Positions 1 to 7,223 of a stretch of DNA of 50,390 nt are shown piece after piece. How positions within the stretch are numbered: the first letter of the stretch is position 1; each line of letters opens with the position of its first letter. The translations under genes were made by a program, and so were the position numbers. The notes under the pieces are model-generated. The model was not told the origin of the DNA. It made no database searches and saw only the letters and a program-made list of their open reading frames with translations. The stretch is from a virus. The stretch is taken from the IMG/VR virus record IMGVR_UViG_3300020215_000876, positions 1-50,390 of that record, one strand, 5' to 3'.

Positions 1-594
1 TCAGCCATGACGTTTTACTCCAGCGGTGGCCTCGGCCTCGCTATTCGTGAGCCGTTCGGTGAGTTGCGTCCGCGCGCGATGCAGTCGCGAGCGCACCGTC
101 CCGACCGGTATGTTCAAGATCCGCGACGCATCGTCGTAGGTCAACCCCTGCAAATCACACAAGATCAGCACCTCTCTGTATCTTGACGAGAGCCGGCGGA
201 TGAATCGTCGAACACGTGCGACCGTTTCAGACTGCATCATGGCATTCGACGGGTCATCGATGATCAGATCGCGCTCTCGTGGTTCGTCCAGCGTCACGAA
301 CCGCCGATCCTTGCGAAGATGCCGCCGGCTCAGGTTGCGCGCAATCGCAAACAGGTAAGTGGCCAGCGACCCGCGCTCCGGATCGAAACGCCGCAGCTCA
401 CGCAACAACGCGAGGAACGTTTCCTGCGTGATGTCCTCCGCCGCGGCCACCGAGCCGGTCATGGCGCGCGCGAACCGGAACACCGGCGCGTGGTGTCGCT
501 GATAGATCTCGCGGAACGCGTCCCGCCGGCCGGCAATCGCGTGTCGGACGAGAGCGTCGTCCGCGATTGCCGTGCCATCGATGATGTCCGTCAT
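1..594 (-). CDS. ECF-type RNA polymerase sigma factor
   Basis: A 197-residue protein with the two-domain layout of extracytoplasmic-function sigma factors. Region 2 (about residues 20-95) contains the ITQETFLALLREL and YLFAIARNL motifs that bind core polymerase and the -10 element. Region 4 (about 130-185) has the YREVLILCDLQGLTYDDAS helix-turn-helix for the -35 element. I chose the ATG at 594 because region 2 begins soon after it. The stop overlaps a possible ATG (minus strand, 8-6), so a co-transcribed gene, often an anti-sigma factor, probably follows outside the window. This is host DNA left of the prophage. Confidence 0.9.
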   Translation of the reverse strand: MTDIIDGTAIADDALVRHAIAGRRDAFREIYQRHHAPVFRFARAMTGSVAAAEDITQETFLALLRELRRFDPERGSLATYLFAIARNLSRRHLRKDRRFVTLDEPRERDLIIDDPSNAMMQSETVARVRRFIRRLSSRYREVLILCDLQGLTYDDASRILNIPVGTVRSRLHRARTQLTERLTNSEAEATAGVKRHG

Positions 595-656
595 CGATCG
601 ATCGACGACCAGCGCAAAGTTGCCGGCTTTCCCTGTGGCCACGTGCACAGTTGGAC

Positions 657-686
657 TGCGCCACCGGCGCGTTGGCCGGTGACGCA
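657..686. terminator. Hairpin between two leftward host genes
   Basis: An inverted repeat with arms 657-668 and 675-686 (11 of 12 pairs, one C-A mismatch) and a GCGTTG loop. It lies just downstream of the small exported-protein gene on the minus strand. There is no T-run, so factor-independent termination is uncertain. Confidence 0.4.
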
Positions 687-694
687 GACCGTGT

Positions 695-919
695 TCAGCC
701 TTTCTTCCCCTTCGTGCCGCCGCCGTTCGGCTTCTGTCCGCCGCCGCGCAGGCCGGGTGTGCCGTCAGGCTTCTGTCCTTGCGGCGGCTGCGCGCCCGGC
801 TTGACCTTGATCGGCTTGGTCGCTCCTGGCGGCGGCGCCTGCGACCGCGTCTGCGCCAGCACGATACTCGGCATGGCCAGCGCCAGCACACACACGCCGG
901 CAACAAGTGCTCTCTTCAT
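695..919 (-). CDS. Small exported Pro/Gly/Lys-rich protein
   Basis: A 74-residue protein starting at the ATG at 919, which has a GGAG ribosome-binding site upstream. The first ~22 residues form a signal peptide: MKR, a hydrophobic stretch (ALVAGVCVLALAMPSIV), then an LAQ cleavage-like site. The rest is low complexity, rich in proline, glycine, glutamine and lysine, ending GTKGKKG, and is probably disordered in the periplasm or envelope. No enzymatic motif is visible. It lies between the sigma factor and the tRNA, in host DNA. Confidence 0.6.
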   Translation of the reverse strand: MKRALVAGVCVLALAMPSIVLAQTRSQAPPPGATKPIKVKPGAQPPQGQKPDGTPGLRGGGQKPNGGGTKGKKG

Positions 920-1073
920 CACTCGGGTCTCCTCTCGTTGCGCCATCGGCGCCCAATGCGTCGACGTCGCGTTCACTGGGGATTGCCAGCAGCGGCGAGA
1001 GAAGTTCCGTTTTTTTGTGGAGTCGGTGTGCGGCGGGGCAGTTCACGCGGGCGGAGACGCGTAGACCGTATGC

Positions 1074-1079
1074 TAGAAT
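1074..1079 (+). promoter_or_regulatory. Extended -10 element of the tRNA-Glu promoter
   Basis: TGCTAGAAT (1071-1079) matches an extended -10 box 21 bases before the tRNA. No convincing -35 box is visible. Confidence 0.45.
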
Positions 1080-1099
1080 CGATTGTTTCCCGCCTCTGT

Positions 1100-1175
1100 G
1101 TCCCCGTCGTCCAGAGGCCTAGGACGTGGCCCTTTCAAGGCTAAAACACGGGTTCGAATCCCGTCGGGGACGCCA
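1100..1175 (+). tRNA. tRNA-Glu (anticodon TTC)
   Basis: A full cloverleaf can be drawn. The acceptor arms GTCCCCG (1100-1106) and CGGGGAC (1165-1171) pair perfectly. The anticodon loop is CTTTCAA, giving anticodon TTC. The T arm is ACGGG-TTCGAAT-CCCGT (1148-1164). The discriminator base is G1172, and CCA is encoded at 1173-1175. The phage recombinase gene ends inside the 3' half on the other strand, so this tRNA is the likely integration target. Confidence 0.95.
1141..1175. other. Probable left attachment site (tRNA-Glu 3' half)
   Basis: Host genes end and the integrase begins at the 3' half of tRNA-Glu, where the integrase reading frame terminates. This is the expected place for the crossover core. 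The matching copy at the other end is not present in the window, so the core cannot be delimited. Confidence 0.5.
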
Positions 1176-2802
1176 ACGCCTTAGGTGCGAGAGCGTTAAT
1201 CAAAATGCCGCTAGCCGTCAGCGGCAGGCGCACGTCATACGTGCCACGCGCCTCTGGCGTAACAACAATTTTGGCAGACAACACGCCCTCAAGAATCGGC
1301 TTCGCCGCGGTCGGATTCGCGGTGAGCTCGTGCCGCCAATACTGGACTCGTTCGCGCACCAGTCGCTCGATCTCGGCGATGGTCCGATCCGGTGCGGTGG
1401 CGTCCATCAGCCTTGTCAGCGCATCGCGCTGGGACTTGATCGCTTTGAGACGCGTTACCACCGCCGGCAGATCACCCACGCCAGCCACTTGCAGGTCGAC
1501 TAGGCGTGCCGCCTCGATGTCGAGCGCCTTCAGCGTCAGCGCGGCGGTCTCCGTCGCTTGATCGCGCGTGGTGGCGGCCTCGTGCAGCGTTTGCGTGGCG
1601 AGATGGATCGCCATTTCCACGACGGCAGGCGCGAGCAGCCGATCGCGGATCGCGTTCAACACCAGCTCATTTAGTGGCGCCAGCGGCGCCTCGGTGTTAT
1701 TGGTGCACACGCTCTTGCCGCGCGTCATGTAGTTCCAGCAGGCCAAGCCCGGCACGCGACCGCGACCCTTGCGGCTATTTGTGCGCACCACCAGCGACCC
1801 GTGACACTGACCGCACTCGACGAATCCAGTCAGCAAATATTTCGACGGTTTCGCGACGGGGCGACCATGGCGCGCGCCCCCGGTGGCGCCGAGATATGCC
1901 GTCCTCCGGCGCGCGAGGCTGGCATGGGCCGCCTGCCATGCGTCGTCAGACACAATGCGCAGATGATCCGCCGGCTGACGGATCCATTCCGACTCAGCGC
2001 GTTGCCGCTGCCGTTTGCGGCCCCAGTCATCTCGTTTCTTGGATTGATTCCAAACAATGACGCCGCGGTAGAGCTCGCGATACAGAACCTCGCGCACCGT
2101 CGATGGGGTCCAACCTCTAGGACGCCCCAGTTGCGGGCGTGGGGAAGGCGTGAGGGCGTCATTCAATCGGACGGCGATTGCGCGTAGACCGAGACCAGCG
2201 TTCGCAAGTTCGAAGACGCGCCGCACGATCGCGGCCTCCGGCTCGTTGATGCGCCGCTCGACATGCGAGCGCTGCCCTGTGGGCAGCGTAATCGTGATGT
2301 TGTCGTAACCAAAGACGCGGCCGCCGGTCACGTGCCCTGCCTTGGCTTTGCGAGAGAGGGCGTCATAGGTCCGCTGCCTAGCGCGCTCGCGCTCGAGTTC
2401 GTCAGCGAACGCCGCGACGGACATCAAAAGCTTGTCGGTCGGCCCTTGCAGTAACCGCTCGCGGTCTTCGAGATAGAAGAAGACGCGCACGCCGGCGGTG
2501 ACGATCTGCTTCAAGGCATACGCGGTCTCAATGGCTTCACGACCCAGTCGCGATTCCTCGGACATGATCAGCGCATCGAAAAGGGGCCGAGGCGACAGCG
2601 CATTCATCAGCCGGATGAAGCCCGGGCGTTTCGCGAATTCTGCCCCGGATACCTCATCGTGGAACACGCAGTCCTCAACGACGACCCAGCCCTTGCGCGC
2701 AGCGTAGGCACGCGCCTGCTCGATCTGGCGAGTACACGACTTCTGTTCTTCCGCGACGCTCTCCTGCGATGTTGACTTGCGGGCGTAGATGGCAGCACGC
2801 AT
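1141..2802 (-). CDS. Large serine recombinase (phage integrase)
   Basis: A 553-residue large serine recombinase that would catalyse integration and excision. The resolvase domain (about 1-155) opens with YARKS, where Ser10 is the nucleophile, and continues with the SEESRLGR and DELERERARQRT motifs. The recombinase domain (about 165-275) includes GYDN and an RVFELANAGLGLRAIA helix. A zinc ribbon follows (CGQCHGSL then ACWNYMTRGKSVC), then a coiled region. The last nine codons, SPTGFEPVF, are read from the antisense of tRNA-Glu, so the C-terminus is supplied by the target site and may change on excision. It is transcribed towards the host flank, typical of an integrase at a prophage end. Confidence 0.93.
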   Translation of the reverse strand: MRAAIYARKSTSQESVAEEQKSCTRQIEQARAYAARKGWVVVEDCVFHDEVSGAEFAKRPGFIRLMNALSPRPLFDALIMSEESRLGREAIETAYALKQIVTAGVRVFFYLEDRERLLQGPTDKLLMSVAAFADELERERARQRTYDALSRKAKAGHVTGGRVFGYDNITITLPTGQRSHVERRINEPEAAIVRRVFELANAGLGLRAIAVRLNDALTPSPRPQLGRPRGWTPSTVREVLYRELYRGVIVWNQSKKRDDWGRKRQRQRAESEWIRQPADHLRIVSDDAWQAAHASLARRRTAYLGATGGARHGRPVAKPSKYLLTGFVECGQCHGSLVVRTNSRKGRGRVPGLACWNYMTRGKSVCTNNTEAPLAPLNELVLNAIRDRLLAPAVVEMAIHLATQTLHEAATTRDQATETAALTLKALDIEAARLVDLQVAGVGDLPAVVTRLKAIKSQRDALTRLMDATAPDRTIAEIERLVRERVQYWRHELTANPTAAKPILEGVLSAKIVVTPEARGTYDVRLPLTASGILINALAPKALASPTGFEPVF

Positions 2803-2889
2803 GACGGTCAGCCTGGATCAGATCGACGGCCGCCGTCTACCCGAGACAGGTGATGCCGTTGCGATTGCCCACCAAAGGCAGACCGCCGC

Positions 2890-3177
2890 TTAGGCATCGT
2901 GGAAACCATTGCTTATGAATGTGGCTGATTCCGGATGGCGCCCACGTGGCATCGGTTGGCGATTCGAGCTATTGATCAGGATTCGCAGCTGTCGTTCCTG
3001 AAATGGCAATAACGCCTCGTTTCCGGTCTCGAGGATCCAGATCGGCAGTGACTCGCCGCGAGCCGGATAGATGTCGCCGTCCGCAAATGAACGTCTACCA
3101 GGGTAGTTGACATCGACGTCAACAACGGCGGTTTGGGTACCGTCGAGCGTGGTCAGGTTTATATTCTTGAGGATCAT
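2890..3177 (-). CDS. Hypothetical protein
   Basis: A 95-residue protein of unknown function. I chose the ATG at 3177 because GAGGGGGCA lies immediately upstream; an ATG at 3204 would lengthen it by nine residues. The sequence looks like a small beta-rich domain (TAVVDVDVNYPG, LPIWILETG) with an Arg/Pro-rich tail. It sits between the integrase and another small gene on the same strand, in the lysogeny region where accessory genes are common. Confidence 0.55.
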   Translation of the reverse strand: MILKNINLTTLDGTQTAVVDVDVNYPGRRSFADGDIYPARGESLPIWILETGNEALLPFQERQLRILINSSNRQPMPRGRHPESATFISNGFHDA

Positions 3178-3204
3178 TGCCCCCTCGCCTTTATTCCACG
3201 TCAA

Positions 3205-3567
3205 CTAGTGCCGTTTCCACTCTCCATTAAGGGCGCACTCAAAACGCTGATAGAACGCGGGCGCTGTCATACCTGACGGCGGTCTCTGCTCGTTCGCAAC
3301 GAGGCCGGCCGCTGCCATAGCTACCCAGCGTATTTCGCCGCTTTCTGCTTCGAACACAGCGTACGCGGCTGCGCCCGCCGCGCCACCATTGGCACCCGGC
3401 AGCAACGAGACCAGGCGGCCGTAGCTCTTGGGAATGTTGCAACCCGGCAGAATCACATCGGTGGTTGGGGTCTGCGCGATAACAGGTGCGCCGAACCAAT
3501 ACACGCCGGTCGCCATCGTAAAGACAATAGTCACAAACCCCGCGACGACGATCGCTGTACGCTTCAT
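3205..3567 (-). CDS. Hypothetical exported or membrane-anchored protein
   Basis: A 120-residue protein with a clear N-terminal signal or anchor: MKRTAIVVAGFVTIVFTMA followed by VIAQ, a plausible cleavage point near residue 32. The remaining ~88 residues have two cysteines (in PGCNIP and FECAL) that could pair outside the cytoplasm. A GAGGAG site precedes the ATG. I do not recognise a family. A secreted protein beside the repressor operon could be a lysogenic-conversion factor, but that is inference. Confidence 0.65.
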   Translation of the reverse strand: MKRTAIVVAGFVTIVFTMATGVYWFGAPVIAQTPTTDVILPGCNIPKSYGRLVSLLPGANGGAAGAAAYAVFEAESGEIRWVAMAAAGLVANEQRPPSGMTAPAFYQRFECALNGEWKRH

Positions 3568-3633
3568 GAATCACTCCTCTCGAAAGGCGGATTGACGAAC
3601 ACTACATTGACGACACGCGGCCAGCGTGATTCC

Positions 3634-3879
3634 TCACGGTTCCCGGGTCACGATGTTATCGACGCGTTCCATTTGCCCGGACGAGCCATCCCAAACGAAG
3701 ATGCGCCCGCCGGTGTTGTCGACCGTGACGCGCGCGATCTCCTCTGCGCTGATGCGGCCTTCTGGCCGCCAGTATTTGATGTCAAACGGATCCTCGCCTT
3801 CGTCACGGACAACGGCGACAAGTCGCACGGTAACGTTGGGCTTGTGGCAGATGATGACGTCTCCAGGTGCGGTTTTCAT
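3634..3879 (-). CDS. Hypothetical protein
   Basis: An 81-residue reading from the ATG at 3879, with a beta-rich pattern (GDVIICHKPNVTVRLVAVV). The frame is open upstream to an ATG at 3969, which would add 30 residues but would share bases with the start codon of the divergent DUF5131 gene (ATG 3968-3970). I prefer the shorter form, though no good ribosome-binding site marks either start. Function unknown. Confidence 0.5.
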   Translation of the reverse strand: MKTAPGDVIICHKPNVTVRLVAVVRDEGEDPFDIKYWRPEGRISAEEIARVTVDNTGGRIFVWDGSSGQMERVDNIVTREP

Positions 3880-3967
3880 AGTGGTTTGATCACCATGGCA
3901 CACAAGCCTGACACGGTAGGTCACTGCGCGTTTTGGCGACAGATCCGCTCCGTGGTACTCTCGTCGC

Positions 3968-4786
3968 ATGGCCGACAAATCCGCGATCGAATGGACTGAA
4001 TCGACGTGGAACCCAGTCACCGGCTGCACAAAGGTGTCTCCTGGTTGCGATCTCTGTTACGCCGAACGTGTTGCGCTCCGCTTTCCTAACACCTTTCCTA
4101 ACGGATTTGACCTTACGTTGAAGGAGCACTTGGTCGACCTGCCTAAGAAATGGAAGGCGCCGCGGATCGTGTTCGTTAATTCGATGTCGGATCTGTTCCA
4201 TAGAGACGTCCCCGACGCTTATATTCAACGCGTGTTCAAAGTGATGGTGGACTGCCCGCAGCACACATTCCAGGTGCTTACGAAACGCGCCGAACGTCTC
4301 GCGCGCCTCGCGCCGAAGTTGCCGTGGCCGTCTAACGTGTGGATGGGAGTCTCGATCGAAAGCAATTCGTTTGCTTGGCGTGCGGACTACTTGCGCACGA
4401 TACCGGCGACCGTGCGATTCATATCTGCAGAGCCGCTGTTGGGATCGCTCTCCGCGCTGAGCTTGACCGGCATTCACTGGCTTATTGCCGGCGGCGAGAG
4501 CCAGTCTGGGGCGCGTCCTGCCAACATCGAATGGTTCCGAGAGCTGCGTCGCGCCTGCGAGGAGTCCAATACGAAGTTCTTCCTGAAACAGCTCGGAGGG
4601 CACCCCTCTAAACGAGGGGGAACCGCTGCGATTCTCGATGGGCGGCTGTGGCATGAGCTACCCGAGAAGATCGAAGAGGCGAGCGGGCTCCGACGCGGGC
4701 CTGTCCAGGAGCGCCTTGCCGAAAAAGTCCAACCCGCGAGGGTGCTTCGCCGCAAGTATCGGCCGATACATCGACTTCCCGCGTGA
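3968..4786 (+). CDS. DUF5131 (phage Gp37/Gp68) three-Cys-motif protein
   Basis: A 272-residue protein of the phage Gp37/Gp68 family, opening with IEWTESTWNPVTGC. Cys20, Cys27 and Cys30 (C-x6-C-x2-C, ending CYAE) form the three-Cys cluster, related to radical SAM iron-sulfur sites. Further family signatures are VFVNSMSDLFH, QVLTKRAERL, WMGVSIES, RFISAEPLLG and IAGGESQSGARP. The family core normally ends near DGRLWHELPE (about residue 230). The last ~40 residues are antisense to the conserved C-terminal codons of TcmP, suggesting stop loss and readthrough. Its known genomic partner TcmP is the convergent neighbour. The biochemical reaction is not established as far as I know. Confidence 0.88.
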   Translation: MADKSAIEWTESTWNPVTGCTKVSPGCDLCYAERVALRFPNTFPNGFDLTLKEHLVDLPKKWKAPRIVFVNSMSDLFHRDVPDAYIQRVFKVMVDCPQHTFQVLTKRAERLARLAPKLPWPSNVWMGVSIESNSFAWRADYLRTIPATVRFISAEPLLGSLSALSLTGIHWLIAGGESQSGARPANIEWFRELRRACEESNTKFFLKQLGGHPSKRGGTAAILDGRLWHELPEKIEEASGLRRGPVQERLAEKVQPARVLRRKYRPIHRLPA

Positions 4787-5503
4787 ATTGGTCATGGGCA
4801 ATCTACTGACGGCTGTTAGGTAGCCCAGGGTGGCCAGTTGCTCTTGATATAGCCGCCTCAGGCCAACGAGAGCCTGTGCAGGTCTCCGGCTGCGCGTAAT
4901 CGTTTGCCACGCGTCCGTACCAAAAAACCGTGTCCATCGATCCGCTTCGTCTCCTCCGCGCGGCGCGATGGTCGCATTCCGCCGAAGATCGTATTCCGGA
5001 AAACTGAACCACAGATCGATGCTGCGGTTGATACTCAGCGCACGAATGGTATCGAACGCGATCTCTTGCCCAAGCAAATCCACGAATGCCAACGATAAGG
5101 AACCATCGGTGACGTCCCTGATGCGCTGAATGACCGCGCTGCTATTGCTGTCGCCGGGAATGACCGTCGCCGAATTGGCGCGCGGCGCCTTCGCGACGCG
5201 TTGCTCGAGTGCATCGCGCAGCGCGTCGTCACTTTCAATAAACAAAGCGCGAGTCCAAGGCTGCCGTGTCTGCAGTGCACGCAGCGGAGAGCCAATAAAC
5301 TCCGACCCGTCGCTTCGATCGATACAGATCCCTGGACCGGCCATCAGGTCAACGAACACTAACCCGCTCCACTTGGAGGCCATCGAAGCGGTGACCATGT
5401 TCATGTATCGATCCAGATACCGAAGCTTCTCACGAGCCCACGGACCTGAACTGCGCGCGCGCAGACGATCCGAGCCGAAAACGGGCTTTGATCGTGCTGC
5501 CAT
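4658..5503 (-). CDS. tcmP: Three-Cys-motif partner protein TcmP
   Basis: A 281-residue protein matching TcmP, which regularly co-occurs with DUF5131. It has YLDRYMNM, then a Rossmann-like glycine loop VFVDLMAGPG with GSPLRAL downstream, and SLAFVDLLG, as in methyltransferase-like folds. The family C-terminal motif (MYRPILAAKHPRGLDFF) is present near the end. It starts 5 nt after the repressor stop on the same strand, so it should be expressed in the lysogen along with the repressor. That suggests a role in the lysogen, such as protecting the host or excluding other phages, rather than in lytic growth; this is inference. Its 3' end overlaps the DUF5131 gene by 129 nt. Confidence 0.82.
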   Translation of the reverse strand: MAARSKPVFGSDRLRARSSGPWAREKLRYLDRYMNMVTASMASKWSGLVFVDLMAGPGICIDRSDGSEFIGSPLRALQTRQPWTRALFIESDDALRDALEQRVAKAPRANSATVIPGDSNSSAVIQRIRDVTDGSLSLAFVDLLGQEIAFDTIRALSINRSIDLWFSFPEYDLRRNATIAPRGGDEADRWTRFFGTDAWQTITRSRRPAQALVGLRRLYQEQLATLGYLTAVSRLPMTNSRGKSMYRPILAAKHPRGLDFFGKALLDRPASEPARLFDLLG

Positions 5504-5508
5504 GAGCG

Positions 5509-6246
5509 CTACCTATCTCGTCGCGCGCGCCGGGCGGGCCGAATCCACAAGATAGGATGCATCGTTCCGATCTCGTTCTTTTTCACGAATCGTGCAGGGT
5601 AGGCTCGGTTCTCGCTTTCAAGGATCCATCCGCCCGGCGCACGTCGCGCGATCTTCAGTAGACGTTCGCCGCTAAGGAGCGCGACGTACACCTCGTCGCC
5701 ATCCTCAACGTCGGTGTTGGGCGAGACGACGACGGTTTCACCTGGCCTGTAGCGCGGGACCATGGAGTCACCCCGCACCTTGACGCCATACGCCAGCGGA
5801 TCGCGTACATCGAATGGCCGCGAGATCCGATCTTCAACGTCGGAGCGCAATCCCGCTTCATCCCAAAACAGGTTCGGTTGGGGCGACGCTTCGCCCTCGC
5901 CGATCACCGGGATGTCATTGCGCTTGTAACCAGTGGTGACGTCGATGTCGAGTTCTTCAGCCTCTTGGCCATCCTGGACAGATGGTTTTGGCCCGAAGAC
6001 TCGACGCACGGTTTCGTAGCCCTCGTTCACCCCTTGGAGCAATCGGTCGACTGGAATGTTCAGGAAGGTGGCGATTTTCAGTAGCGTGTCGACGCTCGGC
6101 TGGTAAGTGTCCGTTTCCCATTCACTAATGCGGGAGGCATCGACACCCATTGCTGCAGCGAAGGCTTTGCCAGTCAGGTAGCCCGCTTCGATTCTTGCGC
6201 TTCGGATGTTCTCCCCGATGGTCGGCAAAACACAGCCAGTCTCCAC
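5509..6246 (-). CDS. CI-like repressor with S24 (LexA-type) protease domain
   Basis: A 245-residue prophage repressor. An N-terminal HTH (about 8-70; GKAFAAAMGVDASRISEWE) binds operators. After a linker, the S24 domain carries the catalytic pair: Ser161 in RGDSMVP and Lys198 in ERLLKIARR. Self-cleavage would be triggered by RecA after DNA damage; the usual Ala-Gly cleavage pair is not obvious, and the linker reads PVIGEGEASP. The frame opens with GTG at 6246; a TTG at 6228 preceded by GGAG is an alternative. It is divergent from the Cro-like gene across three operator-like sites and probably co-transcribed with TcmP. Confidence 0.92.
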   Translation of the reverse strand: METGCVLPTIGENIRSARIEAGYLTGKAFAAAMGVDASRISEWETDTYQPSVDTLLKIATFLNIPVDRLLQGVNEGYETVRRVFGPKPSVQDGQEAEELDIDVTTGYKRNDIPVIGEGEASPQPNLFWDEAGLRSDVEDRISRPFDVRDPLAYGVKVRGDSMVPRYRPGETVVVSPNTDVEDGDEVYVALLSGERLLKIARRAPGGWILESENRAYPARFVKKNEIGTMHPILWIRPARRARRDR

Positions 6247-6269
6247 TTACGCCCGGCCGTAATCCAGCC

Positions 6270-6289
6270 AATTGCGACATACCGTAAAA
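6270..6289. promoter_or_regulatory. Operator-like site O1
   Basis: AATTGCG-ACATAC-CGTAAAA: one perfect and one imperfect half-site in the 7-6-7 layout shared by O2 and O3. It is the copy nearest the repressor start, so it may control repressor transcription. Confidence 0.5.
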
Positions 6290-6295
6290 TTGCGC

Positions 6296-6325
6296 TTGAC
6301 AGTAATTACGTCATATCGCAATAAT
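6296..6325 (+). promoter_or_regulatory. Rightward early promoter
   Basis: TTGACA (6296-6301), an 18-bp spacer and AATAAT (6320-6325) make a strong sigma-70-type promoter. Initiation would fall near 6332, the first base of the Cro-like ATG, so the transcript would be leaderless or nearly so. O2 fills the spacer, so repressor binding would block polymerase. Confidence 0.65.
6304..6323. promoter_or_regulatory. Operator-like site O2
   Basis: AATTACG-TCATAT-CGCAATA, the same 7-6-7 arrangement as O1 and O3, located between the -35 and -10 boxes of the rightward promoter. Confidence 0.55.
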
Positions 6326-6331
6326 TCCGAC

Positions 6332-6583
6332 ATGCTCGAACAGAGACAGATAACGAAATTGCGGAATAGCGCAATTGACGACGCGCCCAATAGGGTTCGG
6401 GCCGCGATCGAACTGTCCGGCAAGACGCAGCGGGAGGTCGCAGAGGCGCTCGAGATGACGGCGCCATATCTCAATGACATCTGCAACGGGCGTGTGCCGG
6501 ACCCGAAGCGGTCGACCATGCAGAGGCTCGCCAATTACTTCGGCTGCTCAATGGACGACCTGTTCCCCTCGAGGGCTGCGTGA
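6332..6583 (+). CDS. Cro-like HTH regulator
   Basis: An 83-residue protein with an HTH of the Cro/CI (XRE) type: AAIELSGKTQREVAEALEMT followed by PYLNDICNGRVPDPK. The frame is open from 6272, but the promoter boxes lie inside that upstream part, so I place the start at the ATG at 6332. It is the first gene of the rightward operon and opposes the divergent S24 repressor, as Cro does in lambdoid switches. O3 lies within its first codons. Its stop overlaps the next ATG (TGATG). Confidence 0.85.
   Translation: MLEQRQITKLRNSAIDDAPNRVRAAIELSGKTQREVAEALEMTAPYLNDICNGRVPDPKRSTMQRLANYFGCSMDDLFPSRAA
6357..6376. promoter_or_regulatory. Operator-like site O3 (perfect palindrome)
   Basis: AATTGCG-GAATAG-CGCAATT, a perfect 7-bp inverted repeat with a 6-nt spacer, inside the start of the Cro-like gene. 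It is the best of the three sites and defines the consensus AATTRCG-N6-CGYAAWW. Confidence 0.6.
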
Positions 6584-6744
6584 TGCGCGCCACCACGAAC
6601 GACGTGATGGCGGCTATGGAGGGTTTCCCGGGCGGGTGGCGGCAAGGACCGAAACAGCATGCAGTTGATGTTCGCTGCAAGCTCCGCCGCGTGTCATCCC
6701 GCGTCCCAAGCGAAACAACGGGCGAAGGGCGTGCGGCATGCTGA
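6583..6744 (+). CDS. Small hypothetical protein
   Basis: A 53-codon frame starting at the ATG that overlaps the Cro-like stop (TGATG) and ending just inside the next gene. These overlaps suggest translational coupling. It contains PGGWRQGPK and many basic residues; no family is recognised. It could be non-coding leader. Confidence 0.4.
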   Translation: MRATTNDVMAAMEGFPGGWRQGPKQHAVDVRCKLRRVSSRVPSETTGEGRAAC

Positions 6745-7220
6745 ATTCGCCTAGCGCGTGCAAGAACGGCCATCCCTGCGACATCAGCGGCATCAAGGAA
6801 GCGATCAGCTGCGGCGCGCAGCATGACCCAGACCGCGGTTCGCAGGTCGACGTCATCGCCGCCGCACTGGACATCAAGCCCGGCACCTTCCGCGACGGCA
6901 CGAATCCCAATGAACCAGATTGGCTGTCGCTGAAGCATCTGGACACGGTCGCCACTTTCACCGCGAATCATCCGGTGATCGCGCGCCACTTCGCCAAGTT
7001 GCAGGGCGGCTTTTTTTACAAGGTCAATCCCGCGACGGTATCCGAGCAAGCCACGGCAAAAACGATCGTCGAATTCGGCGAGTTCCTTCAGGCATTACCA
7101 GCCGGAAAGATCACGCCGCAGATTGCCGCGCGTGTCGAAAAAGAAGGCGCAGAGGCGATGGCGATGATCAAGGCCGTGATCGACGCGGTGACGCTGCGCG
7201 CCGCAGTGGAGGGGCAGTGA
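6738..7220 (+). CDS. Phage regulatory protein, possibly CII-like
   Basis: A 160-residue soluble protein. The central part (DVIAAALDIKPGTFRDGTN, then LSLKHLDTVATFTANHPVI) resembles the HTH-plus-helical layout of the phage CII/CP76 regulatory family, and its place right after the Cro-like gene fits that role. The C-terminal third is helical and rich in Ala, Glu and Lys. The family assignment is by pattern and position only; a generic early-operon regulator is the safe reading. Confidence 0.6.
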   Translation: MLNSPSACKNGHPCDISGIKEAISCGAQHDPDRGSQVDVIAAALDIKPGTFRDGTNPNEPDWLSLKHLDTVATFTANHPVIARHFAKLQGGFFYKVNPATVSEQATAKTIVEFGEFLQALPAGKITPQIAARVEKEGAEAMAMIKAVIDAVTLRAAVEGQ

Positions 7221-7223
7221 CGG

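Noticed and set aside
3967-3970. Divergent start codons sharing bases (CATG) of the minus-strand gene and DUF5131
   Set aside because: Only occurs if the minus gene starts at 3969; a later ATG at 3879 gives a simpler layout.
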